A stretch of DNA of 64,000 nt, taken from Diaporthe sp. PMI_573. Taxonomy: Eukaryota; Ascomycota; Sordariomycetes; Diaporthales; Diaporthaceae. The stretch covers positions 62,001-126,000 of the forward strand of contig JAJTUP010000080.1 of assembly GCA_021399435.1 (NCBI GenBank). The letters run 5' to 3'. Below are positions 1 to 11,753 of the stretch, in pieces (within the stretch, counting starts at the first letter, position 1; the number at the start of each line of letters is the position of its first letter). A model generated the notes under the pieces. It had not been told where the DNA came from. It worked only from the letters and a program-made list of their open reading frames with translations, and did not search any database. The translations under genes were made by a program, and so were the position numbers.

Positions 1-1
1 C

Positions 2-3000
2 GAGCCCGAGCCCGCCGAAGAGCCCCCACGACAGTATGCACACATGGACCACCTGGTCAAAGCTGGCCAGAACCTGCGGAAGTGGATGGTCCGGGAGCAG
101 AGGGAGCATCGAGACAGGGCCAAAAAGATTGCAGAGGCATGCCAGGCGGTATGGCGGTCCCGGCAGCCAAAGTCCCACGAGGAGATCGAGAGGGAAGCAC
201 GAGAAATGTGGATCGGACGATACCGAACAGTCATGAAAGCCATGTTCGGGACCTGGGAGAACGTGAGGATAGAGGTGAACCGGCGCCGCCTGGAAGAATG
301 GGAGGCAGAGGAGCAAAGGCGCGTCAAGGCTGCACTGCAGGAAGCCGTCTCTCGCTCCGAACAACAACTTCTCGCCAGGCAGGCACAGTTTGACTCGGAC
401 GTGAGCGATGATGAGCTCCTGCACGAGGACGGCGAACCTATGGAATCGGGCTCAGACGATAGCCAGGTCTCCGGAGACGACGAGGCGTCCGTGGACGGGC
501 CGAGTGACGAGGACAACATGTCTTCTTCGGAGGAGGATGACGACCGTAAGTCGGCCGCATCTGATGAGGGCCTAACACAGGAGCAACTCAAGGAAAAATA
601 TGCAAACTTGCCCGACATTGAAACCAAGGATGACACAAATGGCGGCGGCAACACATCCATGGCAGAGGCCCTCGACGATGACACAAGTGATGAGTCCGTC
701 GACATGGATGACGACATGGGCTCTTCAGATGATAACAGCAACGAGAGCGGCTCGGACGACGACGGAGACGACAGCGGGGATGAAGAGGGCCGGCCTTCCG
801 GGTTACTGGGTCTGTTCTTTGGCGGAAAGGAACTGAAGAAACTCGAGGAAGACACAGCCGAGAATCCAGACAGCGCCGCCGACCCTAGCGATATCCAGAT
901 GACCGACGCTGATGCCGCTGGGCCCTCCACCGAAGGAGAATCAACCAAGGCAGCTGCCGCAGACCATCCGACAACTCCCAAGCTGAGCGGTACTGCGGAT
1001 GCAGCTGCGACATCCAACACTGATCAGAAGATGACCGATGCCTCTACGCGACGATCGTCACCGTCTTCTGAGCGAAACCCCCAGCCAGCAGGTCCGGGGA
1101 CGACGCACACAGCACCTCCTTCGGACGCTGTGCAGACGACTCCAGAGGTCGAGGCCACAACCAATCCCGCTAGTCCCGATCGCAGCCAGTCGCCTCGCAC
1201 CAATGATACAAAACCCTCCGACATCGACACTGCAACGTCTATTGAGCGTATGAGCGCTCCACTAGAACCGAGCAGAAGCAGATCCGGTTCTCCACAACCC
1301 ACGGCCCCACGGACAGAGGTGCCATTTCTCCTGCGTGGCACCCTCCGTGAGTACCAACACTACGGACTAGACTGGCTTTCTGGGCTTTATGCGAACAACA
1401 CCAACGGCATCCTCGCTGATGAAATGGGGTTGGGGAAGACCATCCAGACGATTGCGCTGTTGGCGCACCTAGCGTGTACGCACGAGGTGTGGGGCCCGCA
1501 CCTTGTGATTGTTCCGACGAGTGTGATGCTCAACTGGGAAATGGAATTCAAGAAGTGGTGTCCGGGTTTCAAGATCCTGACCTACTATGGCACCCAGGAA
1601 GAACGGAAGAGGAAGCGCCAGGGCTGGACCAACGACGACGTCTGGAATGTGTGCATCACCTCGTACCAGATCGTCCTCCAGGACAACCAGGTGTTCAGGC
1701 GCCGGAGGTGGCACTACATGATCCTGGACGAGGCTCACAACATCAAAAACTTCAGGTCACAGAGGTGGCAGACGCTTCTCGGCTTCAACACCCACTCGCG
1801 CCTCCTGCTGACGGGCACGCCGTTGCAAAACAACCTGACCGAGCTCTGGTCTCTACTGTTCTTCCTGATGCCCTCTGAGAACGGCGTGGGTGGCTTTGCG
1901 GACCTCAAGGAATTCCACGACTGGTTTGCCAGGCCAGAGTCACAGATCCTCGAGCATGGCCGGGAGCAGATGGACGAGGAGGCTCGTGCCATCATCTCGA
2001 AGCTGCACAAGGTTCTGCGGCCGTACCTGCTGCGGCGGTTGAAGGCCGACGTGGAGAAACAAATGCCTGCAAAGATTGAGCATGTCGAGTTCTGCCGCCT
2101 GTCCAAACGCCAAAGGGAATTGTACGATGGCTTCCTCGCCCGCTCCGAGACCCGGGACACACTGTCGTCCGGCAATTATCTCTCCATCATCAATTGTCTG
2201 ATGCAGCTGCGCAAGGTCTGCAACCACCCTGACCTCTTTGTCGATCGTCCCATCATGACGTCCTTCCGCATGGAGAAATCTGTTGCGGCCGACTACGAGG
2301 TCACCGAACAGTTGTTGCGCAAAAGACTGCTAGCACCGAAGCCCATGACAACGGTCAGCCTTGGCTTCCTGAACCTCGTCCCGACGCAACACGAAGAGCT
2401 GTCCAACACAGTGGCAGAACGGGTGAGTCAACTGAGCTCCCACAGGGCCCTCATGGACCTGCGCGAAACCCAACGGGTCAGGTCTCAGGCGTCACACCAC
2501 ACCCTCGACCCTTCTAGTGTCAAGTCGACGATTGGCTTTCTGGACAGTGCCGCCCGTTGGGGCCGCTTCGAGGAACTGCAGCATTGCGTCTATCTGAACG
2601 CATTGCGCCGTCAGCAGCGACCCATATACGGCAAGCGTCTGCGTGAGTTCCTCACGATCGGCGCGGATAAGCGGCCTTACAAACCTCGGCCCAGAGTCCC
2701 CAAGTTGGTCATGAGCTGGTTCGAAGAGGACTCCTTCATCCTGCGGACGATGATACCCACACTAGACCAGCGTGCTGCGTCCATGGAACGGACTATCTCA
2801 AAGTTTGCCTGCGTCACCCCTGCTGTCGTCACAAGAGACATGGAGCCATTCCTGCTCGGTTGGAAAGGCGTCCAGGCGTTCGGAGAGGCCGACCTGCAGC
2901 TGTCGGCACCTGTCAGGCGCCTTCCCTTCATCCCTCCCGAGCGGCCTGTTGACCCCTGGCACGAGTCCCGCATGCGGCTGTCCATCCAGTTCCCGGACAA

Positions 3001-4003
3001 GCGTCTCCTACAATACGACTGCGGCAAGCTGCAAGCCCTCGACAGGCTCCTGCGCAAGCTCCAGGCCGGCGGCCACCGCGCTCTGATATTCACCCAGATG
3101 ACAAAGGTCCTCGACATTCTCGAGCAGTTCCTCAACATCCACGGCCACAAGTACCTCCGCCTGGATGGGTCTACCAAGGTCGAGCAACGCCAGATACTGT
3201 GCGACCGTTTCAACGTCGACAACCGCATCCTCTGCTTCATCTTGTCGACCCGATCAGGCGGCCTCGGTCTCAACCTCACCGGTGCCGACACCGTCATCTT
3301 CTACGACCAGGACTGGAACCCCGCCATGGACAAGCAGTGCCAAGACCGGTGCCACCGCATCGGGCAGACCCGCGACGTGCACATCTACCGCCTCGTCAGC
3401 GAGCACACCATCGAGGCCAACATCCTGCGCAAGGCGAGCCAGAAGCAGATGCTCGACGATGTCGTGATCCAAGAGGGCGCGTTCACAACGGACTACTTCA
3501 ACAACCGAAGCGGCGAGCTGTCGGTGCAGGAGGTCGCCGGCGGGCTGATGGGCGAGCACGACGCCGCCGCCAACGCCGCGATGGACCTCGTCCTCGGCGG
3601 CGTCGACAAGACCGACACCCGCACGGCCACGAAAGCACTCGAGCAAGCAGAGGATACCGAGGATGTGGTCGCGGCAAGGGCCGCCGAGAAGGAGATCCTG
3701 CAGGACGACGCAGACTTCTCCGAGGCGAAACCCGGCTCCGGTGCTGCTAGCACGCAGCAGGGCACGCCGCGGGAGGGATCAGCCGCCCCCGGACGGTCGG
3801 GCCTGGGAATCTTTGTGGAAGCTGCCGAGACGCCCGCCCCAGAAGAGATGGAGGTCGAGTACAACGCCTTTGGCGAGAGAATACACGACATTGACGAGTA
3901 CATGGTTGCATCCATGACGAAACAGCTCGAGGGCACCGCGCTGGAGTTACCCAAGGACAAGAAAAAGGGGAAGAAGAAAGGTCGCGATACGAGGAGGCGC
4001 TAA
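2..4003 (+). CDS. swr1: SWR1 chromatin-remodelling ATPase, 5'-truncated by window edge
   Basis: This is the ATPase of the SWR1 complex, which exchanges H2A for H2A.Z in nucleosomes in the nucleus. The frame is open from base 2, so the N-terminus lies upstream; the first internal Met is at 44. In order: an HSA-type helical region (about bases 20-390, which in the family binds actin-related proteins), a long acidic Ser/Asp/Glu-rich linker (390-860), then the split Snf2 ATPase. Lobe 1 has Walker A motif DEMGLGKT near 1417 and the DEAH box at 1727-1738. The helicase C-terminal lobe (about 3020-3480) has the STRSGGLGLNL and QDRCHRIGQ motifs. The ~260-residue insertion between the lobes separates Swr1/INO80-type enzymes from other Snf2 proteins. 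The tail is Lys-rich and ends at TAA 4001-4003. No intron is needed. Swr1 is preferred over Ino80 because of the HSA-acidic-Snf2 order. Confidence 0.95.
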   Translation, partial: EPEPAEEPPRQYAHMDHLVKAGQNLRKWMVREQREHRDRAKKIAEACQAVWRSRQPKSHEEIEREAREMWIGRYRTVMKAMFGTWENVRIEVNRRRLEEWEAEEQRRVKAALQEAVSRSEQQLLARQAQFDSDVSDDELLHEDGEPMESGSDDSQVSGDDEASVDGPSDEDNMSSSEEDDDRKSAASDEGLTQEQLKEKYANLPDIETKDDTNGGGNTSMAEALDDDTSDESVDMDDDMGSSDDNSNESGSDDDGDDSGDEEGRPSGLLGLFFGGKELKKLEEDTAENPDSAADPSDIQMTDADAAGPSTEGESTKAAAADHPTTPKLSGTADAAATSNTDQKMTDASTRRSSPSSERNPQPAGPGTTHTAPPSDAVQTTPEVEATTNPASPDRSQSPRTNDTKPSDIDTATSIERMSAPLEPSRSRSGSPQPTAPRTEVPFLLRGTLREYQHYGLDWLSGLYANNTNGILADEMGLGKTIQTIALLAHLACTHEVWGPHLVIVPTSVMLNWEMEFKKWCPGFKILTYYGTQEERKRKRQGWTNDDVWNVCITSYQIVLQDNQVFRRRRWHYMILDEAHNIKNFRSQRWQTLLGFNTHSRLLLTGTPLQNNLTELWSLLFFLMPSENGVGGFADLKEFHDWFARPESQILEHGREQMDEEARAIISKLHKVLRPYLLRRLKADVEKQMPAKIEHVEFCRLSKRQRELYDGFLARSETRDTLSSGNYLSIINCLMQLRKVCNHPDLFVDRPIMTSFRMEKSVAADYEVTEQLLRKRLLAPKPMTTVSLGFLNLVPTQHEELSNTVAERVSQLSSHRALMDLRETQRVRSQASHHTLDPSSVKSTIGFLDSAARWGRFEELQHCVYLNALRRQQRPIYGKRLREFLTIGADKRPYKPRPRVPKLVMSWFEEDSFILRTMIPTLDQRAASMERTISKFACVTPAVVTRDMEPFLLGWKGVQAFGEADLQLSAPVRRLPFIPPERPVDPWHESRMRLSIQFPDKRLLQYDCGKLQALDRLLRKLQAGGHRALIFTQMTKVLDILEQFLNIHGHKYLRLDGSTKVEQRQILCDRFNVDNRILCFILSTRSGGLGLNLTGADTVIFYDQDWNPAMDKQCQDRCHRIGQTRDVHIYRLVSEHTIEANILRKASQKQMLDDVVIQEGAFTTDYFNNRSGELSVQEVAGGLMGEHDAAANAAMDLVLGGVDKTDTRTATKALEQAEDTEDVVAARAAEKEILQDDADFSEAKPGSGAASTQQGTPREGSAAPGRSGLGIFVEAAETPAPEEMEVEYNAFGERIHDIDEYMVASMTKQLEGTALELPKDKKKGKKKGRDTRRR

Positions 4004-5517
4004 CAAAAACAAAAACCAAAGGCGCATTGGGATCATCGTTTGGAGAACTAAGCATACACACGGTTTTATTTCCAGCATGAATTGTGAGGTCATGGAGTAG
4101 CAGAGTGTTATAGTCATATGGCCAGTCCTCCTCATAACTCGATTGGCGGGCGGGTGGTGTTTCGGTCCTTTTTTTCTTTCATTCACGGGTTAGGGGAGTA
4201 CGGGATGGGCGCATGGCATGGCATGGCCTTGTTTTGCATTGGCGGGTACTGCACGATGATGAGGTTGTGATGATAAAAAGCTGGTCCCCCAAAACAAAAA
4301 AGAAGAAGAGAGGCGATCTGATCTGGGCCTTTCCCCTGCTTGGTTTAAATTTTCGGGGGTGGGGGGGGGGGCGAGATTGGGAAAAGGAGAACGGGGAAGA
4401 ACAAACAAACAACCACTCTGAGCACGGCATAGGTTTGGCCAATATAGAACTGATGCGGTACATGCATACGTACAAGAATGGCATCCATCCACTTGGCAAG
4501 AGGACTACCTGGCGATTGTGATCATGTGTAATTACCAATTAATTCCCTGATGCTGCGCTCTTTGCAGGCGCAGACTCGGATGTTCTGCAACGAGTTCCCA
4601 TCGAATTGATCTCCGTCTGGCTACTCCTTCATCGTGCGTGAATCCGTCCAAAATTCCCATCGAGATTTGCCTCTTGTAGTTGTTCAATCGGTCTTTGCCG
4701 TTCCTATTATGCAAAAGTCTCTCTTGGAAGTGTATGCTGCAACGTCATTTCCCGCTTTCTTTGGCGGCTCGAGGGGGTTTGGCGTTATCATGTACACCAC
4801 GCGGTGTGTAATTAACCCTTCAAAGCTGACTTATATCGCACACAAGCAGCTGTAAAAGTCCAGCTAAAACTTGTTCTGTGGATGAACTAGTATATTGTAT
4901 TATGGGCTTGATAGTGATTTTTGAGAAATTTTGAGTATATGGCTGTGTTACTGTAATAAGACTGGCTACAGTCCGTCCTTGAATTTTCCCATCTCTGCTA
5001 CCTCAAATTCCAACAGGCTAATTCCGGTTTGACGGTACCGAGACTCGTTGCAATATCTTGGCTATCTCGCGCTCTGTTAAGAAAATATAGAATTTGGCCA
5101 CGCGCTCGACCTGAACGTCATTGAATCCAGGCTGGAAGCCCACTACATGCTTATCAAGCAGGACAAGTCCCTACTCGTTGGCCCCGACAGCTAGGCTGTC
5201 TGAAATATTGGTTGTGGCCAGCCCTACCATCTGCAGCATGGTGCAAGTGATGTTGTGTTGGAGATAAAAGGCTGCTGTGTACTGATCAAAGCGAGAACGC
5301 CATGTCTGTAGACCGTATAGGCCGATCCGCCATCGATTCCAGAGAGAGAGGCGTTGGAGCACGTATTCCACCATTCGGTCCATTGGTCTTCACCTTATCG
5401 TTTTGCGTCATTTATCGCCCAAGGGTATCGCGATGTCAATGGGACAACTTTTCGACCGACGTATGTGGGTACATGTATATGCAAAGGCCATACATACATG
5501 CTCAGGTGTTGCCTTGT
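4004..5517. other. Intergenic region between convergent genes, with an 11-G run
   Basis: This is the 3' flank of swr1 and of the convergent MFS gene. It holds an uninterrupted G run at 4361-4371 inside a G-rich stretch. The short open frames here lack recognisable domains and show no convincing splice partners. No tRNA was seen. Confidence 0.6.
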
Positions 5518-7135
5518 CTAGTTCTTCTTCTTGCTACTGAAGTTGGGCAAACCCAACCATAGAAGCAACAAAACTCCCAGCAGCGCCAAGATGACGGGCT
5601 GAAGCACGCCGACGCCCTTGGACTGGGCGATGGCACCAACCGCGAACGGCAGGATGGCTGCACCTCCGCCGCCAAAGGCAGCAGCAAAGCCGACGGCGCT
5701 GACGTGCAGGTGCCTGGGCAGCGACTTGGTAGCAGCGACGACAACAGCCGGGAACAGGGGGCCGAGGAAGAAGCCCTGCAGGGCCACCGCGACGGCAGAG
5801 ACGATGAACTGCGGGACGAGCCAGAACAGGAGCTCAAGGCCCATGGCGGCGGGGATGTATATCTGTTGGGAAAGTGAGCAAATAGAGTTCAGTAGAACAG
5901 GGCAAGAAACATCGTCACATACCATGACAGCCAGTTTCTCACCAAGCATGGGCGTGATGAAGCCGAGGACAACCCGCCCAACCGTGATACCAAGCCAGAA
6001 ACCCATGGCGGTCATCCCCGACGCGAACGGCTCCCCGTTGCGCACCTCGAGCATGAACTTGACGATCCAGCCGCCAAGAGCCACCTCCACTCCGACATAA
6101 CACAGCAGGAACAGCGCGCACAGCCACGTGACGCGGGCAGCCGGCATCTTCAGGAGGGCCTCCCGCAGGGTCGAGTTGCCGGCGTTCTCCGAGGTCTTGG
6201 GGTTAGAGTCGACGAACACCCTGCCCGTGGCCTTCCAGAAGGCCGGCACTGTGACGGCCAGTTCGATGGCGGCGGCGGCGATCATGATGTAGTAGAAGTG
6301 GTACCACTGCAGGTTTGCCTTGGTGATCATGGCCGTCGCGATCAGAGGGGCGATGACGCCGCCAGCACCGTAGAAAGCATGCATCACACCCAAGACCTCG
6401 TTGGCATTTGCCATGTTCCCAATCCCTAAAGGCCCCGCGAGGTTAGTTATCAGCACACAATGGGCAGATATAGCATATGTGTATATATCCCTGACGTCAT
6501 GTATATTTGTGGGCGGATTGCTTACATGCGTTCCAAGCAGCATCACCCAGCCCGTTACCGAAACCTGCCAACATATATACGACCACGAGAACTGGGTATG
6601 GAGGGTGCACGCAGGCGATAACGTAGGCGATGAGGTGGCACGAAGAGCAAATAGTAGCGACGCCTCGCTGGCCGAACTTCTCGTGGATCAGGTTGTTGAG
6701 GAGGGCGGAGAGGGTGTAACCGACAAAGGGCGACAGGAAGATGAGCGACACAAGAGTGTACTCGAGACGGTAGTACGTGCCCAGGTACGGGATGATGGCA
6801 CCGTAGGCGGAATCGTTCATGCCCATGACCAGCAAGGACCAGAAGGCGGCGAAGACGCGGCAGACGTTCACCCGCGACTGGTTCCACCTCTCGACGGTGT
6901 GCGATACGGTCGACGGCGGCGGGAGCGAGGAGATGCTGTCGCGGTTGCTGTCGCCATTGCTGCGTGGCCTGTCGCTGCTCCCCCGAGGGCTGTCCTTCCC
7001 AAGTGTTCTGCCCGGGCGAGCAGGGCTTGTTCCGATGTCCAGGCTGGGATGCTCCGACAGTGGTGTTGGCCCGTCGAGCTTGTGGATGGGGGCTTCGTGT
7101 AGCTCTACCGTCGCGGTTGAGGATCCGCCTGACAT
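5518..7135 (-). CDS. MFS transporter, BSC6-like
   Basis: A plasma-membrane major facilitator transporter resembling the fungal BSC6 ('bypass of stop codon 6') group; the substrate is unknown. Model: exon 1 7135-6526, intron 6525-6426 (100 nt, branch CTAAC), exon 2 6425-5923, intron 5922-5864/5863 (about 60 nt), exon 3 5862-5518. Splicing 1 restores WNAWIGNMANANEV, a hallmark of this group, which fixes the intron exactly. A Ser/Pro-rich cytosolic N-terminus of about 100 residues precedes some 12 hydrophobic segments, and the protein ends in a basic SSKKKN tail. The ATG at 7135 was chosen because it starts the hydrophilic N-terminus; an in-frame upstream ATG at 7210 cannot be excluded. The gene converges on swr1. 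Membership of MFS is firm; the BSC6 subgroup is from recognition only. Confidence 0.85.
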
Positions 7136-8966
7136 GATGATTTTCGGGAGCACCTTGAGGCGCTTTTCGACTTTGGATAGACACGGGTGGATCTGATGTG
7201 TCGTGTGCAACAGGGCAGAGCGTGCCTGGTCTGGGCGAGGCGCCGCGCAGCAGGTAACCGCGAAGGCTGTATATTAATGTGAGGCTCGAGTCTTCAAGAA
7301 GTTTTGATATTTGCGGTCAAGAGCTGATGCTGCTATATGTGTGTGTGTGTGTATTGTGTGTTGAAATGCACATGGACGCATGGTAAATATTTATACAACC
7401 AACTGCTGCACCGGGCCGGGGAGGCTCACGCGTGACGTTCTAGCGGTGTCGTCGAGGCAAGTTACACCCTAAAGACAGCATCACTGTGGGGCGGGAATTC
7501 TCGCTGATATTCCAGAGTCCCTTGGCAGGGCTCGAGCTCACCTGGGAGGCGGAGAATTCGCCAAGAGGCGGCCCAGTAAGACTCTAACCCAGGCGATCTG
7601 TGTGGAGAACCCCTGTGCCCCAGAGCGAACCCCTTGCGGCGGGCAACTGTCAACTACACTAACTGTGTATTACGTCTTGTCATGGTGTTGGGCCAGAGCA
7701 CTGTCCTAAGGGGAGCCATCGGTCAGAATCGGCTAAACATCGGGACGTGCTTGGTCATCCTCGAACCGCAAAGAGCCTTTCTGTCTCCATTTCGGCCCGC
7801 CGTCCCTTTTCCTCGACGTCGTTGTAGTCGTACGGACAAAGAACAGCCTGTCAACAAGTGATTCGATAGCATAATAAATTGCTGTGCTTGGTATGGTGCA
7901 CGAGCCACAACTTCAAGTTGTTCTGAAATTTTCGCATTGTCGTTGGTGGAGAGCAGCCGGCATTAGTAATTGAAGATGCGGTACTCCAAAGCAATCGAAA
8001 AAAAGGGCGCCAATCGAGTTAAGTCAACGGCATCATCACTTAATAGTCTAAGAGAGAGATTTAGCATTATAGCGTAGGAATGCATATGAAGACCTGATTG
8101 GACTGTCGAGCTTACAAATAGGCAAAATCTCGGCTCTGACTCACGCAATGGACGAGAAGTCCAATAGTTAGCGATGGCACGCCTTGTGAGTCACTTGCTC
8201 CTGACCAAGCAGTATTAGAATTTTGTCGCTCCGGCAATACTCACCCGGAACTATTCATCCTATTAATCACTGCTAACGTGGTTGGTGCCCGAATGTATGC
8301 CTCTCATCAAATGATTGTGAATGCTTCTTCCCGGAAAGGCAAAACTGCCCGAAGAGTTGTCGCGACAGAGGCGCCTATTAGGTTAGACGGACTAAACATG
8401 TCAATGCTAGCGCAGACAATTGTGTGACCAAACTGCAAACACAGGACACTGTCTCCTTTTTGAAGGTGATCTTCGCTATCCTCCCCTGTGGCTTCAAGCC
8501 CAAAGTGCTCAGGCTGTGGGTATGCACCCTATTTCGTGCATTGCACTGTCACTCAGTGTTGCATGACATCCCCTTGCGTCGAGTCTGAAACGTTCCTGTA
8601 CACTTTCTCAACGACAAATTCACATAAACCTGGCGGGTACCTCTCGAGTCTGAATTCGCAGATGGTCATCTCGCTGAGCCATGCGGGTGTAGACCGTCAT
8701 GTCCTAGCCCCGAGGGAACCAACAGGACGCCGAAAGTAGCATCGCTGAAGACAAACGTCACCAATCTCGCCTTTGGGGAGAAGTTTTGTAGACCGGGGAA
8801 TTCAGGTTACCGTTACATTGCGCTGTAGTGCTACCATTTCGACCCCAGCGAGTTCAGAAACACACGCATTGCCGCAAGGCTACGCAGTGATGAGCTACGC
8901 GAAATGATGCCGTATACGCAAATGACAGATCAAATTCTGCTCGATGATTTATCCTATTTGATCTGT
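7136..8966. other. Intergenic region with GT microsatellite
   Basis: Contains the MFS promoter side and the 3' flank of the copper amine oxidase gene. A (TG)n microsatellite occupies about 7339-7352. Open frames up to 83 codons (for example 8488-8739) look random. I see no gene. Confidence 0.5.
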
Positions 8967-11753
8967 CTACACAATTGAGTCCGTCTCAAAGTACGGATTA
9001 TTCGGATCATAAGGGAACTTCCTGATGACCACGTCACCAGTATACCCCCATAGATCAGCCTCGCACGACTCGGGCTCACCCTTTTGGCCAAAAAGCTCCA
9101 CGGCAGAGGTATTGCCATCTTTGTAGTCGATCCTGACCATGTTGACAGTGCTGCGACTCTGATCCATAGTGAAGTAATTGCTCGGCGTGAATTGCACGCC
9201 CGAGTGAGCTGTGGTGAAGACGGTATTGGGCAAGTCACCCGTGTGTGGAACTATTAGGGTGGCCTTTAGCATAGGGTACAAATGATAGTGATGGACAGAC
9301 GGGGAGAGCTCACCATGATGCATCCCTAGGTTAAACCAGACGACCAAGTCCTCTTGCTGCAGGCTCTCGCCGTCGAAGAAGTCGTCAAAGTTCACAGGAG
9401 GGTCGTGTACATCCTGACTGTTGTACGCGTGGGCACTTTTGGGCTCAGTGTCCTTGCGTCTTGTGACCTGGAGGTCATGTTCAGCCCAACGTGCCGCATT
9501 GACCAGATTACTGCTATTTTGCACGGCCAAGTGTGCCAGCCCAGTGTAAGGCAAGACTATAGCCGCGTCAGTGTGTGTCTTCATTGCTACGAATAAGCCC
9601 TGCGCGATAGGAGTTGTTAACGGACTTACTTCTGTATCCGCGATATTCTCCATACTTGTTTGTTTCATTCTGATTGACGACGATCACCTGTGTCTGGCCA
9701 TTGAAGTCCCAGTTTAAGCGCCCATCATCTTCGGTTTCAATAAAAGACCGTTCCAGTTTCATCGTATTCCGAGGCTTGCCGCCTGACCAGGGATATGTGG
9801 TTGTGACGGGTTTATGACTCATCAGCTGAACACTGTTCTCTGTCCCAAGAATATCCTAAGCATCCCTTAGATTAGCAATCTGCAGGTTTATCTTGCCAGG
9901 GGCGTGTGGTAATTCAAATGTGTGCATCAAGTAGCGTCCATCTGACAAGGGCTTTGACAAACAATTTAATGAAGAAAGGGACAGAAGTGGCTTACAAAAT
10001 CAACTTTGTAATTTAGCACGTGGTCATGCATGGATCCGCTCAGCTGGTCGTGTATGTGAAATCCGTAGTCCTGGTTCTGTGCGAAATATGCAGACTGGAT
10101 GTAACCCGAGGCGCGAACCTCAACTGCGATGGAGCCGTCCATGAAGAAGGTATAGGTAAACATGTAGTCATAGTTACCCACGGTTGACACCGAACGGACG
10201 GAAAAGTAAGTATTCTTCGTCACAGACACATACCTATTCGTGCTGTGTCGCTGCATGGGGAAGTCGGCATCGTATTCAAAGAGGCATATACTGTTGATAT
10301 GCGTGTGTGTCGTCTCGGAAATATAAAAGGACGAGTTGAGGTATGTGGCGTACGTGGGACAATCATACCCCGGCACGAGCTGAAACGCATAGGGTCCAAA
10401 GCCGTAGTACGTGTCGAGATAGGATATTCCCGACTGCACGGGGTCGTTGCCGGCGTAATGCGCGAGCGCCTCTTGCAGAGCCAGCTCGTAGATCACCCGC
10501 TCCCCCTTGTACCGGATGTCGTGCAGCGAGATGCCCGTGTCGCGCGAGAAGCCGATGTAGAAGCTGAAGTCCATCCATTCGACATATTTCTCTTCCGGAT
10601 CGACAGCAAACCGCGTGCCAGCTGGCGAGACCATCGTCGGAGGGAATATGGTGTCCATTGGCTTGATCGGGCCCTGCTGGTCCGTTCGGGCCCAGTCTCC
10701 TTCGACATTGGCTCCGAGTTTCTCGAATCCTTCACTCCAGTAAGCGGCGCGGAAGTCCTCAGTAGTCTCGTAGAAGACACCGTTGTACAGCCACCCCTCC
10801 AGCTTCCACTGGCTAGGGTCTCGACCGGTTATGTCAGACTTGAAAAATAGACCCAAAGGCAGAAGCGTCTCGGCGTCGAAGCTGTCCTGGGGGATATTCC
10901 AAAACGTGTCCCAACGAACAATTCTTCCATCATCCTGCCAAAGAGGATCGATTCCCCAGATGTCTAGGGTATCATTGTACAGGCCTAGGGCAGTTCCATT
11001 CCAAAGATCGAGAGTGATGTCTGCGATCGAGGTAGAGATAGGTAAAATCCACTCAGCGAACAGCTTTTCGGAGTCCGCGTCCAGATTGCGCACCCTCCCG
11101 TCGTTGTTCTTGGTCAGTGGATAGGTAAGAGGCGTCCAGGTGGTTGTCGAGTTGTTGATCGGCAGTGGGCCGACCATGATTTCTTGGTAGTACGGCTCCT
11201 CAAAGGCGCGCATGTCCAGAATTGCTTTCGCCCATTTGGCTGGGGGTGACTCCTCACCATCGATATATGACAAGGCTTCAGATTTATTCGGTTGAATCGC
11301 CTCAACAAGTGTCCTAGAAAGACGAATCAGACAGTGTCAACGGGATCAAACAGAGGCTGGCTAGCTGGATACTCACACCGTGTTATCCCATTCGGTCGAG
11401 TTCTCTGTAGTGGTCAAGTTGAACTCGGGCTGGCTGAATAGCCACGCGACAACGGCAGCCGCGTCGGTGTCCTCGAGCTCAGCCCACACGTTCACCTTGG
11501 GCGCAGAAATTTGGGCCGCCGGAGTTCCGACACAAGATTCAGTCCCATTGGAAGGTGACGGAACGGACCGACGAAGATTGTCTCTCTTGCCTTTGAGCAC
11601 ATCTGATATCGCCTTGCGACCATGTCCCTTCCGAACCCAGGACGCCTTGGGCTCCGGTGATGGCCGGGCAAGGACATCCTCAGTTATAGACGCAAACGTG
11701 ATCAAAGAAAGGGTTAAAGCCCCAGGGGCGGTAATAAATCTGGATAGCCTCAT
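8967..11753 (-). CDS. Secreted copper amine oxidase
   Basis: Copper/topaquinone amine oxidase: oxidises primary amines to aldehydes with release of H2O2 and ammonia. Five exons: 11753-11377, 11313-9996, 9855-9630, 9556-9314, 9250-8967 (815 aa). Each junction restores family sequence: KVDF/DILGTENS at exon 2/3, GYR/ILPY at 3/4 and GMHH/VPHTGD at 4/5. A hydrophobic N-terminal signal peptide suggests secretion. Catalytic features: topaquinone precursor Tyr about residue 507 in the NYDY motif; catalytic-base Asp about 426 in DTYYGFG, 81 residues upstream, as in the family; copper ligands His555 and His557 in HDH; third copper His in the HH at about 720-721. Numerous N-glycosylation sequons fit extracellular location. 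All key residues are present, so it is probably active. It lies 2.1 kb from a UstYa-type gene on the same strand. Confidence 0.92.

Noticed and set aside
3199..3960. Several frames over 120 codons on both strands inside swr1
   Set aside because: Shadows of a GC-rich conserved coding region in other phases.
4361..4371. G runs here and at 18431-18440 considered as regulatory G-quadruplexes
   Set aside because: Single homopolymer runs in intergenic DNA with no positional link to a promoter; more likely slippage tracts.
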